Part shown: positions 56,406 through 64,000 of the stretch, one piece after another
Numbering within the stretch: position 1 is the first letter of the stretch
Layout of the letters: the number at the start of each line of letters is the position of its first letter
Origin: Arion vulgaris
Lineage: Eukaryota; Mollusca; Gastropoda; Stylommatophora; Arionidae
Length of the DNA stretch: 64,000 nt
Assembly (NCBI GenBank): GCA_020796225.1
Contig: CM036753.1
Location: forward strand, 88,025,703 to 88,089,702
Direction of reading: 5' to 3'
Made by a program: the position numbers and the translations under genes
Notes under the pieces: model-generated
Database searches by the model: none
What the model was told of the DNA's origin: nothing
What the model saw: the letters and a program-made list of their open reading frames with translations, nothing else

Positions 56406-56749
56406 CAGTGGTTCTCAACCGGTGGGTCGCGATCCCTTTGTGGGTCGAAAGACCATTTCGCAGGGGTCGCATAAGATCATCGGAAAACACATATTTATCA
56501 TAATTAGAAATACATATTTCACAATATATAATTAAATATTATTTTTGTGACTAATCACTATGCTTTAATTATGTTTAATTTCTAACAATGAAAATACATC
56601 CTGCATATCAGATATTTACATTACAATTTATAACTGTAGTAAAATTACAGTTATGAAGTAGCAATGAAAATAATTTTATGGTTAGGGATCACCACACCAT
56701 GAGGAAATGTATTAAAGTGTCGCGGCATTAGGAAAGTTGAGAACCACTG
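56406..56749 (+). mobile_element. SPIN-like non-autonomous hAT element (344 bp)
   Basis: Ends 'cagtggttctcaaccggtgg' and complement 'cagtggttctcaactttcc'. Exact 8-bp duplication 'ttctagac' at 56398-56405 and 56750-56757. Interior phrases 'gggtcgcgatccctttgtgg', 'gcataagatcatcggaaaac', 'acagttatgaagtagcaatg', 'aataattttatggttaggga' and 'tgtcgcggcattaggaaag' agree, from memory, along the whole length with SPIN/URR1-type hAT MITEs known from tetrapods and a few invertebrates. The TCTAGA-centred target also suits that group. It has no coding capacity and depends on a transposase elsewhere. Confidence 0.9.
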
Positions 56750-56989
56750 TTCTAGACAAATCTAACAATTCTGCGATAACTACAACTCATGACTAACATT
56801 TTTCATCGAACCTACTGGTTTTGCCAGACTGTAGTGATGCAGCCTGTTTTAAAGGTCATCACATGGAGGTAGAACAGAGCTTTTGTCATCACTGAAACGC
56901 TTAACCTGATTCTGAATTATGTCATCTTATTTATTTACGGTGTCTTAGGCCCGTTAATCGAAGATGAAGGGGATAGATCAGAAGATGAT

Positions 56990-57230
56990 AGATTGACTTC
57001 ATTGCTTCTGGTTTTCCCATATGGCTCAGTCACTTTCCGCAGAAATGGCCCACCATCTGTAGAGAGTATTGCATAAAGCTCGTAGCTCCAGTAACATTAT
57101 TGAGGGCAGGATCTAAGAAAAAAATTGCATTTGTGAACCGAACAACGCCGTCCGGATTCGAACCTACTACCCCCAGAACGCAAAGTATTGCAAACTACTT
57201 AACCACTGAACAACAGAGATGGTTCGTTGA
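56990..57230 (-). mobile_element. SINE-D copy, full length
   Basis: Minus strand: 'gttgttcagtggttaagtag' (A box), 'gtaggttcgaatccggacgg' (B box), then 'gcatttgtg..', 'gagctacgagctttatgc', 'ccatatgggaaaacc'. A MITE lies immediately next to its head, 57241. Confidence 0.8.
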
Positions 57231-57240
57231 AGAGTATGTT

Positions 57241-57409
57241 CAGGGCCGTGTCGTACTATGATACAGAGAGGCGGCCGCATCAGGCGGTACCGTAAGGGAG
57301 GCAAAGCAGCAAAATCAAAATTACAATAGAAGGTTATTTTAAGGAAAAACATTTAGGGCGGCATTTCGTAGACTTGCATCATACTGAGAAAATATACCGC
57401 ACGGCCCTG
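57241..57409. mobile_element. hAT-type MITE, 169 bp
   Basis: Ends 'cagggccgtgtcgtactat' and complement 'cagggccgtgcggtat'. Exact 8-bp duplication 'agtatgtt' at 57233-57240 and 57410-57417. Contains 'gaggcggccgcatcaggcgg', unusually GC-rich for this window. A single copy here; it is a different family from MITE-M. Confidence 0.85.
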
Positions 57410-57869
57410 AGTATGTTAATGGTTTATAAGGATGACTGAATTATACTTCAAATCTAATGGATCTACGATTCCACAGAAAATACCTACTGCTTGCCGGTAC
57501 TACAACATTATCAAAAGTAACTGCAAGGTTATCGATTCACAGACAATATGTAACGAGTAACGAGTCATTTCTATTCCTTCCTTTCAAATAGTTGCTATCG
57601 TGATTTATGGAAAAATGAATAATAATTTACTAATTGATACAAACTTAGTAACAAATACTGGCTAAAGTCCGAATCATGGTCGAGTAGCCAATAATTTATG
57701 TAGTCAATAGTCGTTACTTTTAGTTTAACATAGCGACGAGTATTCGAGAATTGAAAGAAAAGTTACTGAAATTTTTTTTTTAACCAGACCTTAACGGCTC
57801 TAAGGTCGACTTAGCTTCAATTTGGTACCAAAAAAGTACTGGAGATTAAAGACGGCCATCGTATGATGA

Positions 57870-57985
57870 TCACTTACCCATCGTCTGCTGATGGTCAATG
57901 AAAATACGTGCGACCTAACAACGTATTCACAACATGTAACTGACGGTATAAAATGGGTTCTATTTTCTCTTTATCACTGACGTAG
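57870..57985 (+). mobile_element. SINE-H fragment, copy 1
   Basis: 'cttacccatcgtctgctgat', 'ggtcaatgaaaatacg', 'cctaacaacgtatt', 'ggtataaaatgggttc' parallel copy 2 at 58797. Confidence 0.45.
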
Positions 57986-58198
57986 CAAAAAAAAAAAGTA
58001 ATATTTCTTTTTGAATAGTATAAAGCTATTTCAGAGGAATGCTGTTAAATTGCTGCTTCTGAAAGCAAATGTGACTTCACTAATCTTAGTTTTGACATTT
58101 GGTGTGTTCCACCTTCTTTACAAACATTGCACTTTAAATATGTAAAACTGTTATATGTCTCCATTTATATGCTCGTCAACCATACTGGAGAGACAGTT

Positions 58199-58470
58199 GG
58201 GACAGAAACTTGCTTGAATTACATTGAGAAATAAAGAATGAAGTGGTTCGGTCAAGAATGCAGCCAAACTCCACTGTATACAGATGCTTCTACAACAGAA
58301 CATCAAGAATGAAGGCAAACGGAAGACTACGAAAAAAGATGGTTAGATGGCACAGCAGAAACCTACCAAAAAATATATCACCAAGCCACTAGAACAGCGC
58401 AAGACAGAAAAAGAAAACCACGACACAGGGCAACAACCCGGTAACAGTGTGACGACAAAAGAATGAAAGA
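58199..58470 (+). mobile_element. LINE-Q 3' end
   Basis: 'ttgcttgaattacattgaga', 'gaatgaagtggttcgg', 'ttctacaacagaacatcaag', 'ccaagccactagaacagcgc', 'cccggtaacagtgtgacgac' and 'aaaagaatgaaaga'. Deletions remove part of the 'GHLIRM' region. Confidence 0.75.
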
Positions 58471-58796
58471 ACCATAATGAAGCGGTTTTGTTTATTATTT
58501 AATCCAATTTCCTTTGTGCTGTTCACAGTGATTTGTAGTCATGCTTTATCTACTTCTGCTGTTAGTTTTTCCCTACAACTCATGTTGTTTATGCGCTTGA
58601 AGACACAGATCATATTCGAAACCAAGATCATGCAATCGCTTTTGTTAAATTTCAATTGTACTTCTCTTAGTTTCTTACTCTCTGTTTGTTGCATACTCCA
58701 ATCTATAACAATAATAATAATATAAGTTGAGCCAGTAAGCGTACCAGTAAATGTACATAAATTGATATCAAACATATTGTATCTTCTACATGCCTT

Positions 58797-58900
58797 AGTT
58801 ACATCACCCATCGTGTGCCGACGGTCAATGAAAAATACAGGCCTAACACTGTATTGACCTATATACCACGAGGTATGAAAGGGTTCCTTTACCTTTACTT
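58797..58900 (+). mobile_element. SINE-H fragment, copy 2
   Basis: 'tcacccatcgtgtgccgacg', 'gtattgacctatataccacg', 'aggtatgaaagggttccttt', 'acctttactt'. The 'ggtmtgaaaggg..ctttac' ending recalls the tail of a SINE I remember as widespread in gastropod genomes; this is the main hint to a mollusc. Confidence 0.45.
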
Positions 58901-59165
58901 TTTACATGCCTTAGTTACGCATAACACACTCAACAAATGATCTCCATGGTCTGTTGACTTTCAAACAATGTTATTCCATGTCAATTCACACTCTCGCATT
59001 TGTTTCCCTTTCCGTTTTAATCATACATTATTGTGCCACCTTCAATTTCCTTTAAGCCGGTACAACGGTTTCCTTCTGTTTGTTTCCGCAATGATGTATG
59101 TTTCAACATGAAAACAAGGAATTTTTTGCAAGAACCCCAGAGGAAGCAACGGAAGTAACGAATAT

Positions 59166-59383
59166 GATCAACAAATAAACACTGTACTGAGCTTCGAAAA
59201 ACAAATAGAGCGTCCTTACGAATCAATTTTTGAATGGCTCGCTGGTTGTGCTCGTAAGGACGATCGTATTGCTAGGCTAGGCGATGGGTGTCGTAAGAAA
59301 TGAGGGTAAGTGGGTCGAATCCTGTGTTTGTCTATTTGTTTTTCGGAAGCTCTTAATACCTGTACATTGTTTATTTGTTGATC
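59166..59383. repeat. Inverted repeat (about 45-bp arms) around a tRNA-like loop
   Basis: Left arm 59166-59208 ('gatcaacaaataaacactgt', 'gcttcgaaaaacaaatag') is the complement of 59332-59383 ('ctatttgtttttcggaagct', 'cattgtttatttgttgatc') with a small insertion. The loop includes 'gtgggtcgaatcctgtg' (B-box-like) and 'ggctcgctggttgtgctcg'. A foldback SINE or MITE is possible. Confidence 0.6.
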
Positions 59384-59844
59384 ATATGTTTCAACAGTAA
59401 TGAGTTGTCAACTCATTGCCTAACTCCCAACCTGAAGCCGCTCACGGTTATAATTTAGTATGTATTCTCTCCTCAACACCTGTCCAGCTTGGCTAAATCT
59501 GTCAGACACACACAATTCCCGTCGACAAAGCTCTGAGGGTCACTGTAGCACATTGTCACACACGAAGTTGGCACACTTTGTTTGAATGGAAGTATGCAGT
59601 AATACAAGGAGTGTGAAAAAGAGACAAAAATGTGAAAGACACGCACGAGCGAAACAATAAATCAAGCAAGTGCACTGAGGAACAGGCATACGTTTGAAAA
59701 CAACTCGATTTAGGAGCATATCTATTTTTAAATAAAATAAGTACTATTAGAGAAATAAAAATAATACTGGTTTATAACGAAAATCATCAGAAGACATTAT
59801 GAGGACACATAATAGTAGCGATAAGATTTAGAATTCCAGAGAAG
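59384..59844. other. No recognised feature
   Basis: Mixed-composition DNA preceding the 45-bp array. Confidence 0.4.
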
Positions 59845-61149
59845 ACAGAGACAGATGAAGTAATTAGTGAATACATCAACTATTAGTACCCAGAGACAGA
59901 AGAAGCAGTTAGTGAATACATCAACCATTAGCACCCAGAGACAGAAGAAGCAGTTAGTGAATACATCAACTATTAGTACCCAGAGACAGAAGAAGCAATT
60001 AGTGAATACATCAACTATTAGTACCCAGAGACAGAAGAAGCAGTTAGTGAATACATCAACCATTAGCACCCAGAGACAGAAGAAGCAGTTAGTGAATACA
60101 TCAACTATTAGTACCCAGAGACAGAAGAAGCAATTAGTGAATACATCAACTATTAGTACCCAGAGACAGAAGAAGCAGTTAGTGAATACATCAACCATTA
60201 GCACCCAGAGACAGAAGAAGCAGTTAGTGAATACATCAACTATTAGTACCCAGAGACAGAAGAAGCAATTAGTGAATACATCAACTATTAGTACCCAGAG
60301 ACAGATGAAGTAATTAGTGAATACATCAACTATTAGTACCCAGAGACAGAAGAAGCAATTAGTGAATACATCAACTATTAGTACCCAGAGACAGAAGAAG
60401 CAATTAGTGAATACATCAACTATTAGTACCCAGAGACAGAAGAAGCAATTAGTGAATACATCAACCATTAGTACCCAGAGACAGAAGAAGCAATTAGTGA
60501 ATACATCAACCATTAGTACCCAGAGACAGATGAAGCAATTAGTGAATACATCAACCATTAGTACCCAGAGACAGATGAAGCAATTAGTGAATACATCAAC
60601 CATTAGTACCCAGAGACAGAAGAAGCAGTTAGTGAATACATCAACCATTAGTACCCAGAGACAGAAGAAGCAGTTAGTGAATACATCAACCATTAGTACC
60701 CAGAGACAGAAGAAGCAGTTAGTGAATACATCAACCATTAGTACCCAGAGACAGAAGAAGCAGTTAGTGAATACATCAACCATTAGTACCCAGAGACAGA
60801 AGAAGCAATTAGTGAATACATCAACCATTAGTACCCAGAGACAGAAGAAGCAATTAGTGAATACATCAACTATTAGTACCCAGAGACAGAAGAAGCAATT
60901 AGTGAATACATCAACTATTAGTACCCAGAGACAGAAGAAGCAACTAGTGAATACATCAACCATTAGTACCCAGAGACAGAAGAAGCAGTTAGTGAATACA
61001 TCAACCATTAGTACCCAGAGACAGAAGAAGCAGTTAGTGAATACATCAACCATTAGTACCCAGAGACAGAAGAAGTAATTAGTGAATACATCAACCATTA
61101 GTACCCAGAGACAGAAGAAGCAGTTAGTGAATACATCAACTGTTAGCAC
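59845..61149. repeat. 45-bp minisatellite, about 29 copies, with higher-order structure
   Basis: The unit contains 'agtgaatacatcaactatta', 'gtacccagagacagaagaag' and 'caatt'. Copies differ at few sites (aactatt/aaccatt, agtac/agcac, gcagtt/gcaatt/gtaatt, agaagaag/agatgaag). From 59881 to 60285 three unit types cycle as a 135-bp higher-order repeat, three times. The rare 'agatgaagtaatt' unit recurs after 450 bp. Because 45 is divisible by three, a 450-codon minus frame (59797-61149) and two plus frames are open; I consider them non-genic. Confidence 0.96.
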
Positions 61150-61182
61150 ATATATATGGAACTGCAGTAAAACTATTTGATT

Positions 61183-61980
61183 GGCAAAACACGTAATTAC
61201 AAAGTACTGTAGTTTTACAAATTACAAAACAATGACAAAATACAGCAACGTTTCGACCAACAAGGCCTTTATCAAGCAAACGAACAAACAGGAGTGACAA
61301 ATTAAAATGAAACACAAATGGACGACCAAATACAAACGTATCTAAGGAAAATCTGGAATAAAAACGAATAACGAAATAAATGTAACACAAAAACACACAT
61401 AAAAACTAGAAATAGAAAGGAAAAGAAACAATGAAACATCTAGTAAATATATAACTTGAATACATGCAACATATACCCATATAGATTACAAAGCAGGGAA
61501 GAGAAAGTACTAAGAAGCATAAGAATGGAATATAACATGAATACATGCAACATATACCCATATAGATTACAAAGCATGGGAAGAGAAAGTACTAAGAAGC
61601 ATAAGAATGTAATACGTTGAGCCCGCGTGGTCGCAAGGTACCATACAAAGAAATCAACCGATTCTCCAGAGCAAATCGACTGCGATCATCCGAGGAACAT
61701 GATCGGATGGCTGTGACCTGGACATCGTGAGCACCTAAATGGCCAGTGTCATTGAAATGGGTGGCTACAGGGTCACAGAGCATTGGCGTATGTCGCGTAA
61801 GTGTTGGGCGAATCGGTCACTGAGCCTCTTGCCTGTCTCGCCGATATAAGCCTTGTTACACCGCTTACAGATAATGGCATAGATAAGATTACGGACTCGC
61901 ATGTGAACCCATCGTCAATAAGAAACGTGCCTAAAGGAAAAGATACAGTACGCGTCTGTATCACATAAGCACACGTGTTG
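61183..61980 (-). repeat. Left inverted arm of the PLE (GIY-YIG domain and 3' end)
   Basis: On the minus strand it carries the same GIY-YIG coding piece ('LCDPVATHFNDTGHLGAHDV', 'RFALENRLISLYG'), the same 3' non-coding region with a duplicated 'gcttcttagtactttctc' block, and the hammerhead-like module (61249-61276). It differs from the right arm by a handful of changes (one base lost in 'gagtcc(c)gtaatc', 'atgcc/atccc', 'agtact/agtaat'), so the two arms are very young or are homogenised. Confidence 0.9.
61249..61276 (-). ncRNA. Hammerhead-like module, left arm
   Basis: Inverted copy of 63871-63898. Same sequence: 'cttgataaaggcc', 'ttgtt', 'ggtcgaaacg' on the minus strand. Confidence 0.35.
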
Positions 61981-61989
61981 CTTATACAT

Positions 61990-63555
61990 GCATAATTTTA
62001 AATTCATAAACTCCACAATCCCGGTAGGCCTATCGTTTCTGCTTGCTCCTGCCCTACGGAACACATCTCCGAATTCCTTGATAGCATCTTTAATCCCATA
62101 GTCACCACCTCCCGTCATTTTGAAGGATACAAACCACGCTTTGTCTGTCTTTTCTACCATTGAGTTGCTACCGAGAGAACCTACCGTCTCTTCCTCCTTG
62201 ATGTGTGCTCATTGTACACTTCTATACCTCATCCTGACGGCCTTATAGCTCTCCAGTTCTTTCTCAATAGGAGAACTAATCCACTTGTGTCAACTTCTGC
62301 TCTCCTTCGTCTTGCGGAACTAGTTCTCACTCTTAACTCCTTTCAGTTTAATGACCAATTCTTTGAGCAGATCAGTGGGGTTGCCATGGGTACTAAAATG
62401 GGACCTAGTTATGCTTGTCTTTTCATGGGTTATCTTGAACACCTAGTATGGACTACATATGATGGCCCCCTTCCGTCTGTCTATCACAGATACATTGTTG
62501 ACTGTATTGGCATCACTGATATGCCTGAAGCCGATTTGTCACGCTTCATTAATTTCATTAATGTTTTCAACCCTTCTATTCGTTTTACTTCTCACATCTC
62601 CACTACTTGTGTCAACTTTCTTGACATTACTATCACCTTACGCCTATCCCTATCTCTACATCAGTATATTACAAGCCTACTGATGCACATAGTTTCTCCT
62701 CTATACTTCTTCCCATCCCCGGGCATGTCGTGACTCTTTGCCATTCTCGCAGCTCTTACGCCTTCGTCGCCTTTGTAGTGAGGACGATGATTTTCTTGAG
62801 AGAGCTCGCGAGATGCTTGATTTCTTTCGTAGGCGCCTATACCCGGAGAGGGTGCTTGTCTCGGCTATGCATCGAGTTCAGAAAATCACTCGCCAGCAGG
62901 CCCTTACCAGTCAGCATAGCACTACTAACTCTGACAGAGTAAAACTTATCTTAACTTACCACCCCCATAGTTCCCTGGTGAAAAATGTTTTATTCCGTCA
63001 TCTGTCTCTCCTTAGATCAGATCCTGAGACCCGTTCTGTCTTCTCCAACTATCCTTTGGTGTCTTACAGACGGGACAGAAGTCTTAAAGATATGTTGGTA
63101 CACAGTCGCCTTAAGTCCAATATCCAGACTCATTTTGGCACTGTCCAGTGTGGTCGTCGGCGTTGCAACACGTGTGCTTATGTGATACAGACGCGTACTG
63201 TATCTTTTCCTTTAGGCACGTTTCTTATTGACGATGGGTTCACATGCGAGTCCCGTAATCTTATCTATCCCATTATCTGTAAGCGGTGTAACAAGGCTTA
63301 TATCGGCGAGACAGGCAAGAGGCTCAGTGACCGATTCGCCCAACACTTACGCGACATACGCCAATGCTCTGTGACCCTGTAGCCACCCATTTCAATGACA
63401 CTGGCCATTTAGGTGCTCACGATGTCCAGGTCACAGCCATCCGATCATGTTCCTCGGATGATCGCAGTCGATTTGCTCTGGAGAATCGGTTGATTTCTTT
63501 GTATGGTACCTTGCGACCACGCGGGCTCAACGTATTACATTCTTATGCTTCTTAG
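61990..63555 (+). pseudogene. PLE reverse transcriptase plus GIY-YIG endonuclease, broken
   Basis: The product would copy PLE RNA into DNA and nick the target. Domains in order: 'HKLHNPGRPIVSACSCPTEH' (about 62010); motif A 'LDVCSLYTSIPHPDG' (62197); 'GVAMGTKMGPSYACLFMGYL' (62379); the catalytic box reads YIVD at 62491-62502 instead of YIDD; 'VNFLDITI'; then, in another frame from 62741, 'SQLLRLRRLCSEDDDFLERA', 'LTYHPHSSLVKNVLF', a Cys-rich knuckle 'CGRRRCNTCAYV' (63150), 'IYPIICKRCNKAYIGETGKR' (GIY-YIG, 63263), and after another shift 'RFALENRLISLYG'. The N-terminus is missing at the junction with the inverted arm. Frameshifts near 62640-62740 and 63365 plus the D-to-V change make it inactive. 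Confidence 0.85.
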
Positions 63556-63870
63556 TACTTTCTCTTCCCATGCTTTGTAATCTATATGGGTATATGTTGC
63601 ATGTATTCATGTTATATTCCATTCTTATGCTTCTTAGTAATTTCTCTTCCCATGCTTTGTAATCTATATGGGTATATGTTGCATGTATTCAAGTTATATA
63701 TTTACTAGATGTTTCATTGTTTCTTTTCCTTTCTATTTCTAGTTTTATGTGTGTTTTTGTGTTACATTTATTTCGTTATTCGTTTTTATTCCAGATTTTC
63801 CTTAGATACGTTTGTATTTGGTCGTCCATTTGTGTTTCATTTTAATTTGTCACTCCTGTTTGTTCGTTTG

Positions 63871-63898
63871 CTTGATAAAGGCCTTGTTGGTCGAAACG
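63871..63898 (+). ncRNA. Hammerhead-like module, right arm
   Basis: 'cttgataa' + 'aggcc' + 'ttgtt' + 'ggtc' + 'gaaacg' places a small hairpin between a CUGAUGA-like box and GAAAC, as in the core of hammerhead ribozymes known from PLE terminal repeats. The first box is degenerate (UUGAUAA for CUGAUGA), so cleavage is doubtful. Stem I and III partners were not established. Confidence 0.4.
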
Positions 63899-63964
63899 TT
63901 GCTGTATTTTGTCATTGTTTTGTAATTTGTAAAACTACAGTACTTTGTAATTACGTGTTTTGCC

Positions 63965-64000
63965 AACTATTAGTACCCAGAGACAGAAGAAGCAATTAGT
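63965..64000. repeat. 45-bp minisatellite resumes
   Basis: 'aactattagtacccagagac' and 'agaagaagcaattagt' are the same unit as 59845-61149; the array continues out of the window. Confidence 0.95.

Larger units (their letters stand above)
61183..63964 (+). mobile_element. Penelope-like element with inverted terminal arms
   Basis: The whole unit starts and ends with the complementary 'ggcaaaacacgtaattac' and 'gtaattacgtgttttgcc'. The left 798 bp (61183-61980) is an almost exact inverted copy of the right 799 bp (63166-63964). Between them lies the RT portion. The 45-bp array stops at 61149 and resumes at 63965, with 'aactgttagcac' and 'aactattagtac' as a probable 12-bp target duplication. The 33 bp 61150-61182 is extra. 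Partial inverted copies beside a main copy are known for PLEs. Confidence 0.85.

Noticed and set aside
59797..61149. 450-codon minus-strand open frame with a Cys/Phe/Trp-rich 15-residue repeat
   Set aside because: It spans exactly the 45-bp array; the period is a multiple of three and the plus strand has long open frames too. No signal of selection, start context or flanking domain.
61915..62160. 81-codon minus frame across the PLE junction
   Set aside because: The plus strand here encodes the conserved RT motif 'HNPGRPIVSACSCP'; the minus frame is its shadow fused to the inverted arm.
1..64000. LTR retrotransposons or integrated viruses
   Set aside because: No pair of long direct repeats with TG...CA ends, no primer-binding site, and no gag/protease/integrase or viral motifs seen.

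Overview
This 64 kb window is eukaryotic and almost certainly from an animal. It is AT-rich, has no operons or dense coding, and is packed with retroposons, DNA transposons and minisatellites. The mixture points to a mollusc (gastropod or cephalopod): tRNA-derived SINEs with GAAGAAG tails, RNase H-bearing I/Nimb-like LINEs, RTE/Jockey-like LINEs, a GIY-YIG Penelope-like element, a ZBED5/Buster-type hAT, and a SINE tail resembling one I recall from gastropod genomes. The taxon is an inference; nothing fixes the species. I find no convincing host protein-coding gene, rRNA, functional tRNA or CRISPR array. Nearly all long open frames lie in tandem arrays whose unit is a multiple of three, or are decayed transposon genes. 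Family letters (SINE-A to -J, LINE-P to -S, MITE-K, MITE-M, family F) are my own labels.

Layout. 0-6 kb: SINE-A, a SINE-D broken by a LINE tail, a LINE-S fragment, and a 15-bp minisatellite split by MITE-K. 7.1-10.4 kb: a LINE-P fragment broken by a TTAA-flanked DNA transposon remnant, running into a 30-copy 61-bp minisatellite that seems to have grown out of the LINE. 10.7-15 kb: Penelope-like 3' end, SINE-B, decayed LINE reverse transcriptase holding a SINE-E, more SINEs and LINE tails. 15.0-18.25 kb: a complete but dead ZBED5-like hAT element with 8-bp target duplications inside a LINE. 19.5-21 kb: LINE-P with a nested SINE-B and an internal 25-bp expansion, then a mariner-like MITE. 22.8-25.7 kb: three consecutive tandem arrays. 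26.1-28.7 kb: the longest LINE (LINE-R, RT plus RNase H, minus strand). 30.8-32.1 kb: a LINE-Q inserted into a LINE-R. 33-48 kb: a mosaic of SINEs, LINE tails, nested hAT-like elements, a 47-bp minisatellite and an inverted pair of Penelope-like ends. 48-59 kb: sparser, but holds a SPIN-like hAT element with a perfect 8-bp duplication (56.4 kb) and two short hAT-type MITEs. 59.8-64 kb: a 45-bp minisatellite interrupted by a Penelope-like element whose 3' part is present as about 798-bp inverted arms.

How the parts relate. The region is best read as a stratigraphy of insertions. At least nine insertions can be ordered from target duplications or from the host element resuming after the insert: LINE tail into SINE-D, TTAA element into LINE-P, SINE-E into a LINE, hAT into a LINE, SINE-B into LINE-P, LINE-Q into LINE-R, MITE-M into a LINE, MITE-K into a hAT-like element, and PLE into the 45-bp array. 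Several minisatellites start within or beside retroposon sequence. The most interesting signals are the SPIN-like element (a family known for horizontal transfer), the recent snap-back Penelope element with a hammerhead-like motif whose stem appears to covary among copies, and the TTAA element carrying a short transposase-like N-terminus.
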